From contig JAEYRZ010000012.1 of NCBI GenBank assembly GCA_023435265.1, positions 3,191-67,190 of the forward strand: DNA of 64,000 nucleotides. Reading direction: 5' to 3'. How positions within the stretch are numbered: the first letter of the stretch is position 1; each line of letters opens with the position of its first letter. The notes under the pieces are model-generated. The model had not been told where the DNA came from, did no database searches, and saw only the letters and a list, made by a program, of their open reading frames with translations. This stretch comes from Pseudomonadota bacterium. GTDB lineage: Bacteria; Desulfobacterota; Desulfobacteria; Desulfobacterales; Desulfosarcinaceae. The translations under genes were made by a program, and so were the position numbers. Positions 54,232 to 62,834 of the stretch are shown here, piece by piece.

Positions 54232-55113
54232 TTACGCATTCCCGGTCGGGGATGAGAATTTGAGGCCGATCAGCTTGTAGACGAGTTTGGCGACGGCAAA
54301 GGCCGAGTTGGGATCGTCCTCGCGGTGGCTCAGTTCCACCACATCGCAGCCGATCACGTTTTTGGCCGCGAAGAGGCGCCGAAGCAGATCCATGGCCTCG
54401 CTCCAGGTCATCCCGCCGGGCTCGGGCGTACCGGTGCTGCGGATCACGCTCCAGTCGAACACATCCACGTCGATGGTGAGAAAAACGGCCTCCGGAAGCT
54501 GTGCAAGGGCGGCCTCATAATCGAAGCGCCCGGCGCGCAGGAGATGCATGAAGCCGACCGCCAGGCGTTCCTGCTTGATCCGCTGCGCTTCTTCCACGGA
54601 AAGACTGCGGATGCCGAGCTGCAGGGTGTGCGGGGTGATTTCGCGGGCCCGCGCCATGGCGCAGGCATGGCTCAGGGGCGAACCCTCGTAGGTGTCGCGC
54701 AGATCGGCATGCGCGTCGAACTGCACCACGCCAAGGCCGGGGAAGCGCTGCGCGGCGGCCTGCGCGAAGCCGCCGGTGATCGAATGATCGCCGCCGATCA
54801 CGATCACGAATTTCTCCTGGGCCAGCAGCCGGCCGGTGATCCCGCGGATCCGGGCGATCATCTCCCCGGCCGATTCGGGCGGCCGGCCCGCATCCACGGT
54901 GGCCACGCCGACCCGGTACGGTTCGCAGTCCAGCACCTCGTCATACAATTCGACGTAGTGCGAGGCGTGCAGCACCGCAAGCGGCGCCTGGGCCGTACCG
55001 CGGCCGTAGGAAACGCCGCCCTCGTAGCCGAACGGCACGATCACCGCTTTGGCGGCCGCCAGATCGAAAGGCTGATCCTCGGCCCCCAGGAACTGAACGG
55101 AATGCGCTTTCAC
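54232..55113 (-). CDS. speB: Agmatinase
   Basis: 293-residue ureohydrolase that converts agmatine to putrescine and urea. The metal ligands appear in GGDHSITGG, QFDAHADLRD and LTIDVDVFDWS, and the C-terminal VIGCDVVELS is conserved. The GTG at 55113 overlaps the stop of the deoxyhypusine-synthase gene (GTGA). The frame remains open upstream inside that gene, but the family N-terminus begins here. It is third gene of a polyamine operon and would use the agmatine made by the first. Confidence 0.9.
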   Translation of the reverse strand: MKAHSVQFLGAEDQPFDLAAAKAVIVPFGYEGGVSYGRGTAQAPLAVLHASHYVELYDEVLDCEPYRVGVATVDAGRPPESAGEMIARIRGITGRLLAQEKFVIVIGGDHSITGGFAQAAAQRFPGLGVVQFDAHADLRDTYEGSPLSHACAMARAREITPHTLQLGIRSLSVEEAQRIKQERLAVGFMHLLRAGRFDYEAALAQLPEAVFLTIDVDVFDWSVIRSTGTPEPGGMTWSEAMDLLRRLFAAKNVIGCDVVELSHREDDPNSAFAVAKLVYKLIGLKFSSPTGNA

Positions 55114-56171
55114 CGCGCCGCCTCCAGCCGGGCGACGCGGTCCGCCAGGTCGTCGCCCAGCCGCCGCGGCCGGCGCGTTTTGCATTCGGCCAGCACGAAC
55201 GCCGCCAGCAGCGGGAAGATGACGCTGTACTCGCCCCACACCTGCACCAGATTGATTTCATCGGCGCGATGGTATTTGCCCCACGTGACCGATTCACTGA
55301 ACGTGCAGCTGGAAAGGCTTCCCTCGCGCTCCACGGCCGTGCCGATCTGGATGCCCCGCTCGGCGCCTTCGAACGCGATGTTCAGGATCTGGCTGATGGT
55401 GGGGCCGGTCTGCTGAATGAAGTTCTTGGGCCCGCCGCCACCCAGTTCGAGAAACCCGTTGGGCTGGGCCGTGTAGGTGATGGCGGCCGAGTGCAGGATA
55501 TCCTTTTGCGCCGACAGATGGACCGGAAAACCTTCGCGGTCGGTGCGCACCAGGTTCATGGCGATGGAGTGGTTGGTGAGCGAGTCCCAGAAGATCGGCA
55601 CCCCCAGCCGGGCGGCCGCGATGGTGAAGCTGCGCTCCGGGTGGGGCGCCGTTTCCGCCGCCCACAACCCCAGCGTGCGGGTGAACTCCCAGCTTGACAC
55701 GCCCTTTGCGTCCAGTTCGGCGTGTCGCTCGCGGATAAAGCGCCGGACGATCTCGTCCTGGGCCTCCAGCGTTTCCTTCTCGCGGATGCCGATGTCGTAT
55801 ATCCGCGTATCGCCGTGCTTGCGCAGCTGGTTGTCGTCCCAATTGGGATGGATGGACTTGACCGGCAGGCCGAAGGCGAAGTGCAGATCATGGTACACCT
55901 GCGCGCCGGTCGAGCAGATCACGTCGATAAAGCCTTCGTTCAGCAGCGAAATGACCATACCGCCCATTCCGCCGGCGATTCCCGCCCCGGAGATGCCGAG
56001 CCAGATCGTATTGTCTTCGTCCACCATGCGGCGGAACAATTCGGCCGCGCGGTGCACGTGGCGGGCTTCAAAACAGGTTCGCCCCATCAGGCGGATCAGC
56101 TCGGACACGCTCAAGCCCTTGGGCATGATCTGGGGCACGATATCCGGGGCTTTCTCAAACAGGGATCGCAT
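55110..56171 (-). CDS. Deoxyhypusine-synthase family protein
   Basis: 353-residue homologue of deoxyhypusine synthase. WLGISGAGIAGGMGGMVISLL is the NAD-binding block, and LELGGGGPKNFIQQT retains the catalytic lysine. FWDSLTNHSIAMNL lies between. Bacteria have no eIF5A, and bacterial members of this family are thought to transfer the aminobutyl (or related) group to a small amine, giving homospermidine or spermidine-like products. Its place between arginine decarboxylase and agmatinase supports a polyamine product. AAGGA lies before the ATG. Confidence 0.85.
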   Translation of the reverse strand: MRSLFEKAPDIVPQIMPKGLSVSELIRLMGRTCFEARHVHRAAELFRRMVDEDNTIWLGISGAGIAGGMGGMVISLLNEGFIDVICSTGAQVYHDLHFAFGLPVKSIHPNWDDNQLRKHGDTRIYDIGIREKETLEAQDEIVRRFIRERHAELDAKGVSSWEFTRTLGLWAAETAPHPERSFTIAAARLGVPIFWDSLTNHSIAMNLVRTDREGFPVHLSAQKDILHSAAITYTAQPNGFLELGGGGPKNFIQQTGPTISQILNIAFEGAERGIQIGTAVEREGSLSSCTFSESVTWGKYHRADEINLVQVWGEYSVIFPLLAAFVLAECKTRRPRRLGDDLADRVARLEAAR

Positions 56172-56192
56172 AACATCCTTTTCGGGCTGAAG

Positions 56193-56750
56193 TTAAAATA
56201 GGAAGACCGCCGTGGCGATCACAGTGGTCCAGAGCCCGTCTTTGTGGCCGTGGGCGCATTTGGCGATGCTGCGGCTCGTAAACTGCTTTTTCTCCGCAAT
56301 ATAGAGTTGTTTCCGCTCGTCCCAGGCCACTTCCGGGTCGAGTTCCATGCCCAGCGTGGAAGCCAGCATCGTGGCGGCCAGGTCCTCGGCGAAATCGCCC
56401 GCCTGGCGGGCCGTCTGACCGAAGCTGTGGTGTTCCGAAATATAGCCGTATTGGGTGCGGTCCACCGGCTGCGCCAGCCCGACCGCCGAGGTGACCAGCC
56501 GGCTCGGCTCGTCGGTGTTCTCGCGCGCCATGACCACAAAGGTAATCTGGCCCGGCACCAGTTCAAGCAGGCCCTGCTGCTTGGAAATAATTTTGCAGTC
56601 CGGCGGAAAAATGCTCGATACGGTCACCAGATTGCACTTTTCAATGCCCGCATCGCGCAGCGCCAATTCGAAGCTCTGCAGCTTATTCCGGTGGTATCCC
56701 ACCCCCCGCGTGAAGAACATCCTTTTGGGAACCATTTTTTCCAATTTCAC
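56193..56750 (-). CDS. pdaD: Pyruvoyl-dependent arginine decarboxylase
   Basis: 185-residue proenzyme that makes agmatine from arginine. [15 protein letters not shown] contains the Ser-Ser self-cleavage site, which produces the beta chain and the pyruvoyl-capped alpha chain. [22 protein letters not shown] is the N-terminal signature, and SEHHSFGQT is also conserved. The start is a GTG with AAGGA five bases upstream; an internal ATG (56735) is possible. It is first gene of the pdaD-dys-speB operon. Confidence 0.92.
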   Translation of the reverse strand: MKLEKMVPKRMFFTRGVGYHRNKLQSFELALRDAGIEKCNLVTVSSIFPPDCKIISKQQGLLELVPGQITFVVMARENTDEPSRLVTSAVGLAQPVDRTQYGYISEHHSFGQTARQAGDFAEDLAATMLASTLGMELDPEVAWDERKQLYIAEKKQFTSRSIAKCAHGHKDGLWTTVIATAVFLF

Positions 56751-57248
56751 TTTTCCTTTCTGCTGACAATTGAACCCTCGGCAGCGATCAGGCCCGAAGA
56801 AACGGCGCGACTATATGCAAGACCGGCCCATTATTCAATCATATAATGATGCACGCGGAACGCCTTGAAAACCGTATCCCGGCAGGAGTTTAGCGCACTC
56901 GGCGATCAGGCGGAAATTTTCCCGGCACTCGCGCGAAAAACCGTACGGCAGGCCCGATATCCTCAGGGCAATTGCATCTAGGTAGGGGCGGACCTGCGTG
57001 TCCGCCCTGTTCGTGCAAGGCGGACCTGGATGTCCATCCTGTTCGTGCAAGGCGGACACGCAGGTCCGCCCCTACATGCGATCGCCCCGTCGATATCCGG
57101 ACCTTTCCTTGACATCGACCGACCCAGCTGTTAAGAAAAACGGCAGCCGGCCGCATTGTCCCTCCTGTTCCGGTTCCCCCTTTGTATGCATTGCTCCGCC
57201 GCCGGCCGCCCCCTCGCCTGAACCCGCGCTGCAAAAAAGGTGGATGCC
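56751..57248. other. 498-base gap holding an inverted-repeat element
   Basis: No gene is supported. The main structure is the perfect inverted repeat at 56982-57075. The left part (56751-56870) should hold the promoter of the polyamine operon on the minus strand; no clear promoter elements stand out. Confidence 0.5.
56982..57075. repeat. Palindromic element with 25-base perfect terminal inverted repeats
   Basis: Positions 56982-57006 (starting GTAGGGGCGGACC) and 57051-57075 (ending GGTCCGCCCCTAC) are exact reverse complements. The 44-base centre holds two copies of CCTGTTCGTGCAAGGCGGA. There is no coding capacity, so it is a REP- or MITE-like element. It marks the left edge of the accessory region. 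Confidence 0.8.
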
Positions 57249-58214
57249 ATGCCGCTCTTTCCGCAACTCGAACGCCTCTTCTGGCTGCACCGACGGATCA
57301 AAGAAAAAGCCTTCCCAAACGCCCGCCGCCTGGCCGAACACTTCGAAGTCTCCGAGAAAACCGCCCGGCGCGACATCGCCCTGCTGCGCGACCGCTTCCA
57401 GGCGCCGCTGGCCTTCGACCGCCGCGGCAACGGCTATTATTACGAGGATGAATTTTACGAGCTGCCCTGCCTGCCCGCCAGCCAGCAGGAAATTCTCTGC
57501 CTCCTGCTGGCGCGACGCCTGCTCGACCATGCCGCCGGCGGCTTCATCGGCCGCGAGCTCGACAGCCTCAAGGAAAAAATCTTCTCCGCCGAATGCCGCC
57601 TTGGCTTCACTCCAGAAACCGCCCGCAGCGCCTTCTCTGCCGCCTGGAGCGGCCACGCGCCGGCCGAGGAGGAGATCTTCCGCCTGGCGGCCTGGGCCCT
57701 GCTCAACCACCGGCCGGTACGCTTCGATTACTGCTCGCCCCAAACGAACCGAACCACCCGCCGCGAGGCCGAACCCCACCACCTGCAGCACTACATTGGC
57801 TCCTGGGTGCTGATCGCCTTCTGCCGCCGCCGCGACGCCTGGCGCAAATTCTTCCTCTCGCGGATGAGCGGCCTGCAGACGCTCGAAGCCACCTTCGAAC
57901 CCCGTCCCGAATGCCAATGGCGCCCCCTGCTCGACGCCGCCTTCGGCCTGTTCCACGGCGACGAAACCCTCCCGGTCACCCTGCGCTTCACCCCCTTCCG
58001 CGCCCGCTGGGTGCGCGAACAATACTGGCACCCGGCCCAGCAGATCACCGAACGCCCCGACGGCGGCCTGGAACTGACCCTGCCGGTGGCCGACTTCCGC
58101 GAAATCAAAATGCGCATCCTGCAGTTCGGAACGGACTGCGAGGTCGTGACGCCGGAGGGGCTGAGGGAGGAGGTACGGGAGGAGATTGAACGGATGGGGC
58201 TGGTGTACAAATGA
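57249..58214 (+). CDS. HTH-WYL domain transcriptional regulator
   Basis: 321-residue regulator. The N-terminal winged helix-turn-helix (NARRLAEHFEVSEKTARRDIALL, about 25-50) binds DNA. The WYL part is at about 130-215 (VRFDYCSPQ, EPHHLQHYIGSWVLIAFCRRRDAWRKFFLSRM), and a C-terminal extension (WCX-like) follows. WYL proteins next to cas genes are often regulators that sense nucleic-acid or nucleotide ligands. The ATG at 57249 is preferred since AAGGTGG lies seven bases before it; a GTG at 57240 overlaps that site. Confidence 0.88.
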   Translation: MPLFPQLERLFWLHRRIKEKAFPNARRLAEHFEVSEKTARRDIALLRDRFQAPLAFDRRGNGYYYEDEFYELPCLPASQQEILCLLLARRLLDHAAGGFIGRELDSLKEKIFSAECRLGFTPETARSAFSAAWSGHAPAEEEIFRLAAWALLNHRPVRFDYCSPQTNRTTRREAEPHHLQHYIGSWVLIAFCRRRDAWRKFFLSRMSGLQTLEATFEPRPECQWRPLLDAAFGLFHGDETLPVTLRFTPFRARWVREQYWHPAQQITERPDGGLELTLPVADFREIKMRILQFGTDCEVVTPEGLREEVREEIERMGLVYK

Positions 58215-58476
58215 TGTTTTGCAGCTTGGATGGAACCTGAATGACGACCTGCGAGTGGTGGAGTGGAGGACAAAGTGCCGGAATTGCAAGTCACAATTTG
58301 TGATCTCCAATTCTAAAGGGATAAAACATGAACGGATAGCTGCGATTAACTGCTTAAAATACCGGGGCAAAGCCGATCCCCTGTTTTTTTTATGGGGTGG
58401 TACCTGGATGTCCGAGCACTGCCGGTATAGTGGCATATGGCAATCCGATCACCAAAGCTCTCGGGGCAATGAAAAG
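58215..58476. other. Gap before the BRO-N gene with a small palindrome
   Basis: No gene is seen. A TCACA-N3-TGTGA palindrome lies at 58291-58303 and could be an operator for the neighbouring WYL regulator or the BRO/cas operon. CCCC-T8-GGGG-like sequence at 58378-58400 forms a weak hairpin with its T-run in the loop. Base composition becomes more AT-rich from here on. Confidence 0.4.
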
Positions 58477-59333
58477 ATGATAGAAGCCAAGTCCGTCATT
58501 TCAGGGAACAAGCAAATCCGGCGAACCCTTCACAATGGTGAATTGTGGTTCTCGATCTCGGATGTTGTCGACGCATTGATCGAAACCCCAAATTCCGCCG
58601 ATTATATCGACTCAATAATCCTAAAAGACAAAAGTTTAGCAAAGGCATGGAAAGATGTCGTCATTCCACTTTGGTTCACAATGGAAAGCGGGAGTCAGAA
58701 GGTTGATTGCGCCAATACCGAAGGAATATTCCGAATAACTCAGTCCATCCCCGCCCAAAAGGCCGAGCCGCTCAAGCGCTGGCTGGCCAGGATGGCCTAT
58801 GAGCGGATCCAAGAAATCAAAAATTCAGATCTGGCTCCCCAACGAACGCGGACGATCTACAAAAGCAGAGGCAATTCCGATGCCTGGATCGAAAAACGAA
58901 TGTACAGCATCAAGATTCGCTCCGAACTGCTGAATGTGTGGCACAAACGCGGCGTTCAGGAGGATTCGGAATCTACCGTTCTGACGGCCGAAATAGCCAG
59001 GGCAACCTTTGGCATGACACCCGAGGAGTACAAGCGATTCAAAGAATGGACTACGGAAATCTGCGTGACCACATGAGCGGCCTTGAGTTGATCTTTTCCA
59101 TGCTTGACGAGGCGGCTGCCACTGAAATCATGCGCAATCAGGACGCGCAAGGTTTTACGCCGAATAAACTGGCAGCACGGAAGGGTGGACGGGTTGCCGG
59201 CGAGGCCAGAGAAAAATTGGAGGCAGAAACTGGCTGCAGTATTTTTACATCGGAGAATTACCTTGACGAACCAGAGAGCCGCAAACGCCTGAACGCCAAT
59301 GGGGCGCAAAGGGGCAAAATGGAGAGCCTATGA
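58477..59333 (+). pseudogene. BRO-N family protein split by a one-base frameshift
   Basis: The first frame (58477-59076) codes for an N-terminal BRO-N domain (RRTLHNGELWFSISDVVDAL, TEGIFRITQSIPAQKAEPLKRW, RMAYERIQEI) and runs into unrelated residues after KRFKEW. The second frame (from about 59055, or ATG 59073, to 59333) continues exactly with the rest of the family: NLRDHMSGLELIFSMLDEAA, then GGRVAGEAREKLEAETG. Restoring one A in the GAAAT at 59056-59060 gives a continuous 285-residue protein reading ENLRDHM. Its stop overlaps the cas5 start (ATGA), so it belongs to the cas transcript. BRO-N proteins bind DNA and occur in phages and as DinD-like regulators. A sequencing error in a short A-run is the main alternative. 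Confidence 0.75.
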
Positions 59334-59989
59334 AACCATATGAAATCAAAATTGAAATTGCCGGATCGACAGCAATGTGGACAAGGCCGGATACGGGAGA
59401 CTGTCCAGTCAGCTATCCCGCCCCCACCTATTCAGCCGTGAAGGGTATCTTCGAGGCGGTTCTCTGGGGACCGGCGGTAGTGATCGTCCCGTTCAAAGTT
59501 GAAATCTGTAAACCGCTGCGTTTCCATGGCTACGCTACCAATTACAACGGCCCTTTGCGTAAAAGTGGAACCGAAGGGGCCTATCAGTTCCTGGCGACCG
59601 TGCTGACGGATGTCTGTTATAGGATGTATGCCCATGTCTATCCGACGGGGAATAAAAAAACGATAAATGATAAAGCCAAAGCCTGGGACAGCAAAACAAC
59701 TTCGCCCGGTCATGCCTATGCCGCGATCTTCAAGCGTCGTCTCCAACGGGGTCAGTGGTTCACATTACCGTGCCTCGGATGGAAGGAGTTTACGCCGTCT
59801 TATGTGGGGACTTTCCGTGACGAAACAAAGGTTCAAGAGAATATCAGCACCGTCCTCCCCTCAATGTTGAGGGAAGTTTTCCCGGATGGATATAAATCTA
59901 AAGTCCGATTCACCTATGACCAGAATGTCCCGATCGAACGTGGCGTTCTGACCTATCCGTTCAAGGGCTTGGAGGTGCGCAATGATTGA
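59330..59989 (+). CDS. cas5c: Type I-C CRISPR-associated protein Cas5c
   Basis: 219-residue Cas5d/Cas5c RAMP protein, which in type I-C replaces Cas6 and cuts the crRNA precursor, then caps its 5' handle in Cascade. The N-terminal EIKIEIAGSTAMWTRPDTG and SYPAPTYSAVKGIFEAVLWGPA with a G-rich loop are typical. The Lys- and His-containing middle (WDSKTTSPGHAYAAIFKRRLQRGQ) probably carries the catalytic residues. It starts inside the stop of the BRO-N gene and overlaps cas8c by eight bases. Confidence 0.92.
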   Translation: MKPYEIKIEIAGSTAMWTRPDTGDCPVSYPAPTYSAVKGIFEAVLWGPAVVIVPFKVEICKPLRFHGYATNYNGPLRKSGTEGAYQFLATVLTDVCYRMYAHVYPTGNKKTINDKAKAWDSKTTSPGHAYAAIFKRRLQRGQWFTLPCLGWKEFTPSYVGTFRDETKVQENISTVLPSMLREVFPDGYKSKVRFTYDQNVPIERGVLTYPFKGLEVRND

Positions 59990-61913
59990 TGATTTAGTGA
60001 AAGCTGCAAACGCGATAGCACAGGCAGGGATCAAACCTCAAGATTGGCATCCTAAATTGAACCCCCTGCCAAAGGTCTCAAAGGAGACGCCTTGTGTAAG
60101 AATATGGCTTACGACGAAAGGAAATATCCAAAATGTTGATTTAATCGATGAGAAACAGGTGGCTCAATTATGGAAATTTGAACCTAACAACGGTTTTTCA
60201 CTTCCCGGATTCAATTATTTCCCACCAAATTTATCTAACATTTTTAAAAAGGTTTGTGGGGAGTTGGAAAAATATTGTCTGGATAACCTCGAAGAAGGTG
60301 AAACATTAAAACTATTCTTAAACACTGTAAGAAAAATAGATGTAAATATTTTCAAAATTGAATTTGAGAATAAAGTTTATGGAACATTTTCAAGAAGTGT
60401 AGTGGATAGCCTATTTAAGAAAAATGCTAAACCTTCTGTTTTTCTAGATCTTTATGAATACAATAGTTATCCTGTTTCAAGCTTGACTACAATGGAGCGA
60501 TTGAGTGAGTTGCTGTGGCTATCGCACGAAACTAAAGAAACAAAGTATTTAGATGCATATAATCCAAAAGTTAGGGGGTTAGAAGATCTTTATCCGCCAG
60601 TCAAGTTACCTTTACTGGGCAATATTAAATTGCGTTCTCAGGTAAAAGCAATTCCAGCCCAGAAACGTTATGATTGTTGTGAGAGCATCACTTTTCCCAC
60701 CGGCGTGGAATCACGAAAACGGACGAAACGCGCATTGGAATGGTTATCCCATCCTGAACGGAATGGAGACACATATGGTGTCGCAGGTGACAAAGAACTG
60801 CTGTTCGCCTATCCGCTTGTTCTTCCAAAAGATAAGATTCCGCTTGCCAAACTGTTTGGAGCACAAAAAGACGACACCTATCAAAAAGAGGACAAGTTCG
60901 AGCGGCTTGCAAAGAGCGTAATCGAACAGTTGAAAGGCCGAGGAAAAGAAGTTTCTGATACGCTACTGGAAATTTTTTCTTTGCGCAAAATGGATAAGGC
61001 CCGAACCAAGGTTGTCTATTATCGCAACATTACAGTGGCATCGCTGGAAAAGGCATCCGCCGCATGGCATGAAGGTTGCCAGAATATTCCTAAGCTAGAC
61101 GTGATGGATTGGAGTGTAGATAAGAATGAAAAAACAGGAAAATCGTATTCGATTCCTGTTGATGGACTAACCGCCTTCCCCGTCAAACTCCATGCATATT
61201 TGAATACAGTCTGGAAACGCGATGGGAAGGAAAGAAATAAAGGAGAACAGGCGGGAAAGACTAAAATTTTTCAGCCAGCGGATGGTCTGCGCTTGTTGCT
61301 GGATACACAGATCAGTGGCCTGTCTGCGCACATGATGGAGGGTTTCATGCAGCACGCCCGAGGATATTTCGTCACACTATGCCGCAGCACGGGAAAACAC
61401 GAAATTGCATCGCTGCCTGATAAAAAAATGTATCCTGGCATATTGGGATTGTTACTCTATAAATTAGCCAAAAGTAAGGAGGATTTCATGAAGGAGAGCG
61501 CGTTTCTGTTGGGGCGCTGCCTGCGTATTACCGATGAGATTCATCGCTTGTACTGCGAGGTAGTGCGCAAGAAGGACCTTCCGCCTGAACTGTGCGGTAG
61601 TTCGTTGCTGGTCAGCATGATGGAGTCGCCGGTTACAACCCTGAGTCAGCTTGCCATGCGTTCAGCCCCTTATATCAAGTGGGCGCGAGGTGGCGGCGAC
61701 AAAGGAGATAAAAGCGGATTGGTTTGGTACTGGCTTAAACAATGGGAAGCGATTGCCTACCAGCTTCACACGCAGACTTGGCCAAAACGTTTAATACCTG
61801 AAGAGCGTGCTCAAATGTTCCTGGGCTATCTTGCTTCTTTCCCCAAAAGTGAAAAACCAAATGACAACCAGGCTCATTCTGACAATACGACCAAACAGGG
61901 AGATGAAAAATGA
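59982..61913 (+). CDS. cas8c: Type I-C CRISPR-associated large subunit Cas8c
   Basis: 643-residue Csd1/Cas8c protein, the large Cascade subunit that recognises the PAM. The length is a little above the usual 570-620. The blocks YDCCESITFPTGVESRKRTKRALEWL, KDKIPLAKLFGA and VVYYRNITVASLEKASAAWHEG fit the family. Bases about 60100-60650 (residues 40-220) are far poorer in GC than the rest of the gene. Overlaps cas5c by eight bases and cas7 by four. Confidence 0.88.
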   Translation: MIDDLVKAANAIAQAGIKPQDWHPKLNPLPKVSKETPCVRIWLTTKGNIQNVDLIDEKQVAQLWKFEPNNGFSLPGFNYFPPNLSNIFKKVCGELEKYCLDNLEEGETLKLFLNTVRKIDVNIFKIEFENKVYGTFSRSVVDSLFKKNAKPSVFLDLYEYNSYPVSSLTTMERLSELLWLSHETKETKYLDAYNPKVRGLEDLYPPVKLPLLGNIKLRSQVKAIPAQKRYDCCESITFPTGVESRKRTKRALEWLSHPERNGDTYGVAGDKELLFAYPLVLPKDKIPLAKLFGAQKDDTYQKEDKFERLAKSVIEQLKGRGKEVSDTLLEIFSLRKMDKARTKVVYYRNITVASLEKASAAWHEGCQNIPKLDVMDWSVDKNEKTGKSYSIPVDGLTAFPVKLHAYLNTVWKRDGKERNKGEQAGKTKIFQPADGLRLLLDTQISGLSAHMMEGFMQHARGYFVTLCRSTGKHEIASLPDKKMYPGILGLLLYKLAKSKEDFMKESAFLLGRCLRITDEIHRLYCEVVRKKDLPPELCGSSLLVSMMESPVTTLSQLAMRSAPYIKWARGGGDKGDKSGLVWYWLKQWEAIAYQLHTQTWPKRLIPEERAQMFLGYLASFPKSEKPNDNQAHSDNTTKQGDEK

Positions 61914-62833
61914 CTGATGAAATTAAGCGCATTACTGGTTTATTGATTATCGAGGCGGTAAACTCCAATCCGAATGGAAACCCCGATCAGGAAAGTGACC
62001 CGCGTGTCCGCGATAACGGGCAGGGCGAGATTTCACCGGTTTCGTTCAAGCGCAAACTCCGCGATCTGATGGAACTGACAGAAGGGCCGGTGTATCAGAC
62101 CGTGACCAAGGATTTAACGAACGGCACCGATGGATATAGCTTCGGCATCTTGGAATCGCGTGGGCGTGACCGTAACAGTGTAACCAAGGAACTGGAAGAA
62201 GGGCAGCCGAAAAATAAGAAAGGGACAAAGGAAGAGGTCGAATTTGATCAGTCAATCTTTTTGCAGAGCGCTTTTGTGAAAAAATACTGGGATGCCCGAC
62301 TGTTTGGTAACACATTTTTAGAAGAAGGCGGGAGTAAAGGTTTTATCAAGACCGGTATAGTTCAGTTCGGCATGGGACTTTCAATTTCAGCAGTCATCAT
62401 ACAGCGTCATACAAACACGAACAAGGCTGGTGTACAGGAAGGAAAAAATCAAGGCATGGCGCCGCTGGCCTACCGTGTTGTGCAGCACGGTGTTTATGTA
62501 ATGCCATTTTTCATCAATCCATCTCTGGCAAGAAAATCCGGATGCAAGTCCTGTGATGTTGAATTGTTGAAACGGCTGATTCCCTACGCCTACGACCACA
62601 CACGTTCGGCCATTCGCCCCGATGTACGTATCCGTCATGCATGGTGGATAGAACATCAGAACGCATTGGGCAGTTGCCCAGAGTATTTGTTGATTGATGC
62701 TTTAACGCCGAAACGCAAAGGCGATGATCCGATGGCTCCTTCTGAATCCTGGATCGATTATGATGTACCGAAAGAATTGGGGAAAGAGCTAAATGCGAAG
62801 ATCGCCTCCTGCGAAGACCTGATGAGCGTATGA
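61910..62833 (+). CDS. cas7c: Type I-C CRISPR-associated backbone protein Cas7
   Basis: 307-residue Csd2/Cas7 RAMP, which forms the crRNA-binding backbone of Cascade. The N-terminal RITGLLIIEAVNSNPNGNPDQESDPR is the Csd2 signature, and SRGRDRNSVTKE and FGMGLSISAVIIQRHTN follow. It is coupled to cas8c by ATGA. cas3 begins one base after its stop. Confidence 0.94.
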   Translation: MTDEIKRITGLLIIEAVNSNPNGNPDQESDPRVRDNGQGEISPVSFKRKLRDLMELTEGPVYQTVTKDLTNGTDGYSFGILESRGRDRNSVTKELEEGQPKNKKGTKEEVEFDQSIFLQSAFVKKYWDARLFGNTFLEEGGSKGFIKTGIVQFGMGLSISAVIIQRHTNTNKAGVQEGKNQGMAPLAYRVVQHGVYVMPFFINPSLARKSGCKSCDVELLKRLIPYAYDHTRSAIRPDVRIRHAWWIEHQNALGSCPEYLLIDALTPKRKGDDPMAPSESWIDYDVPKELGKELNAKIASCEDLMSV

Positions 62834-62834
62834 T

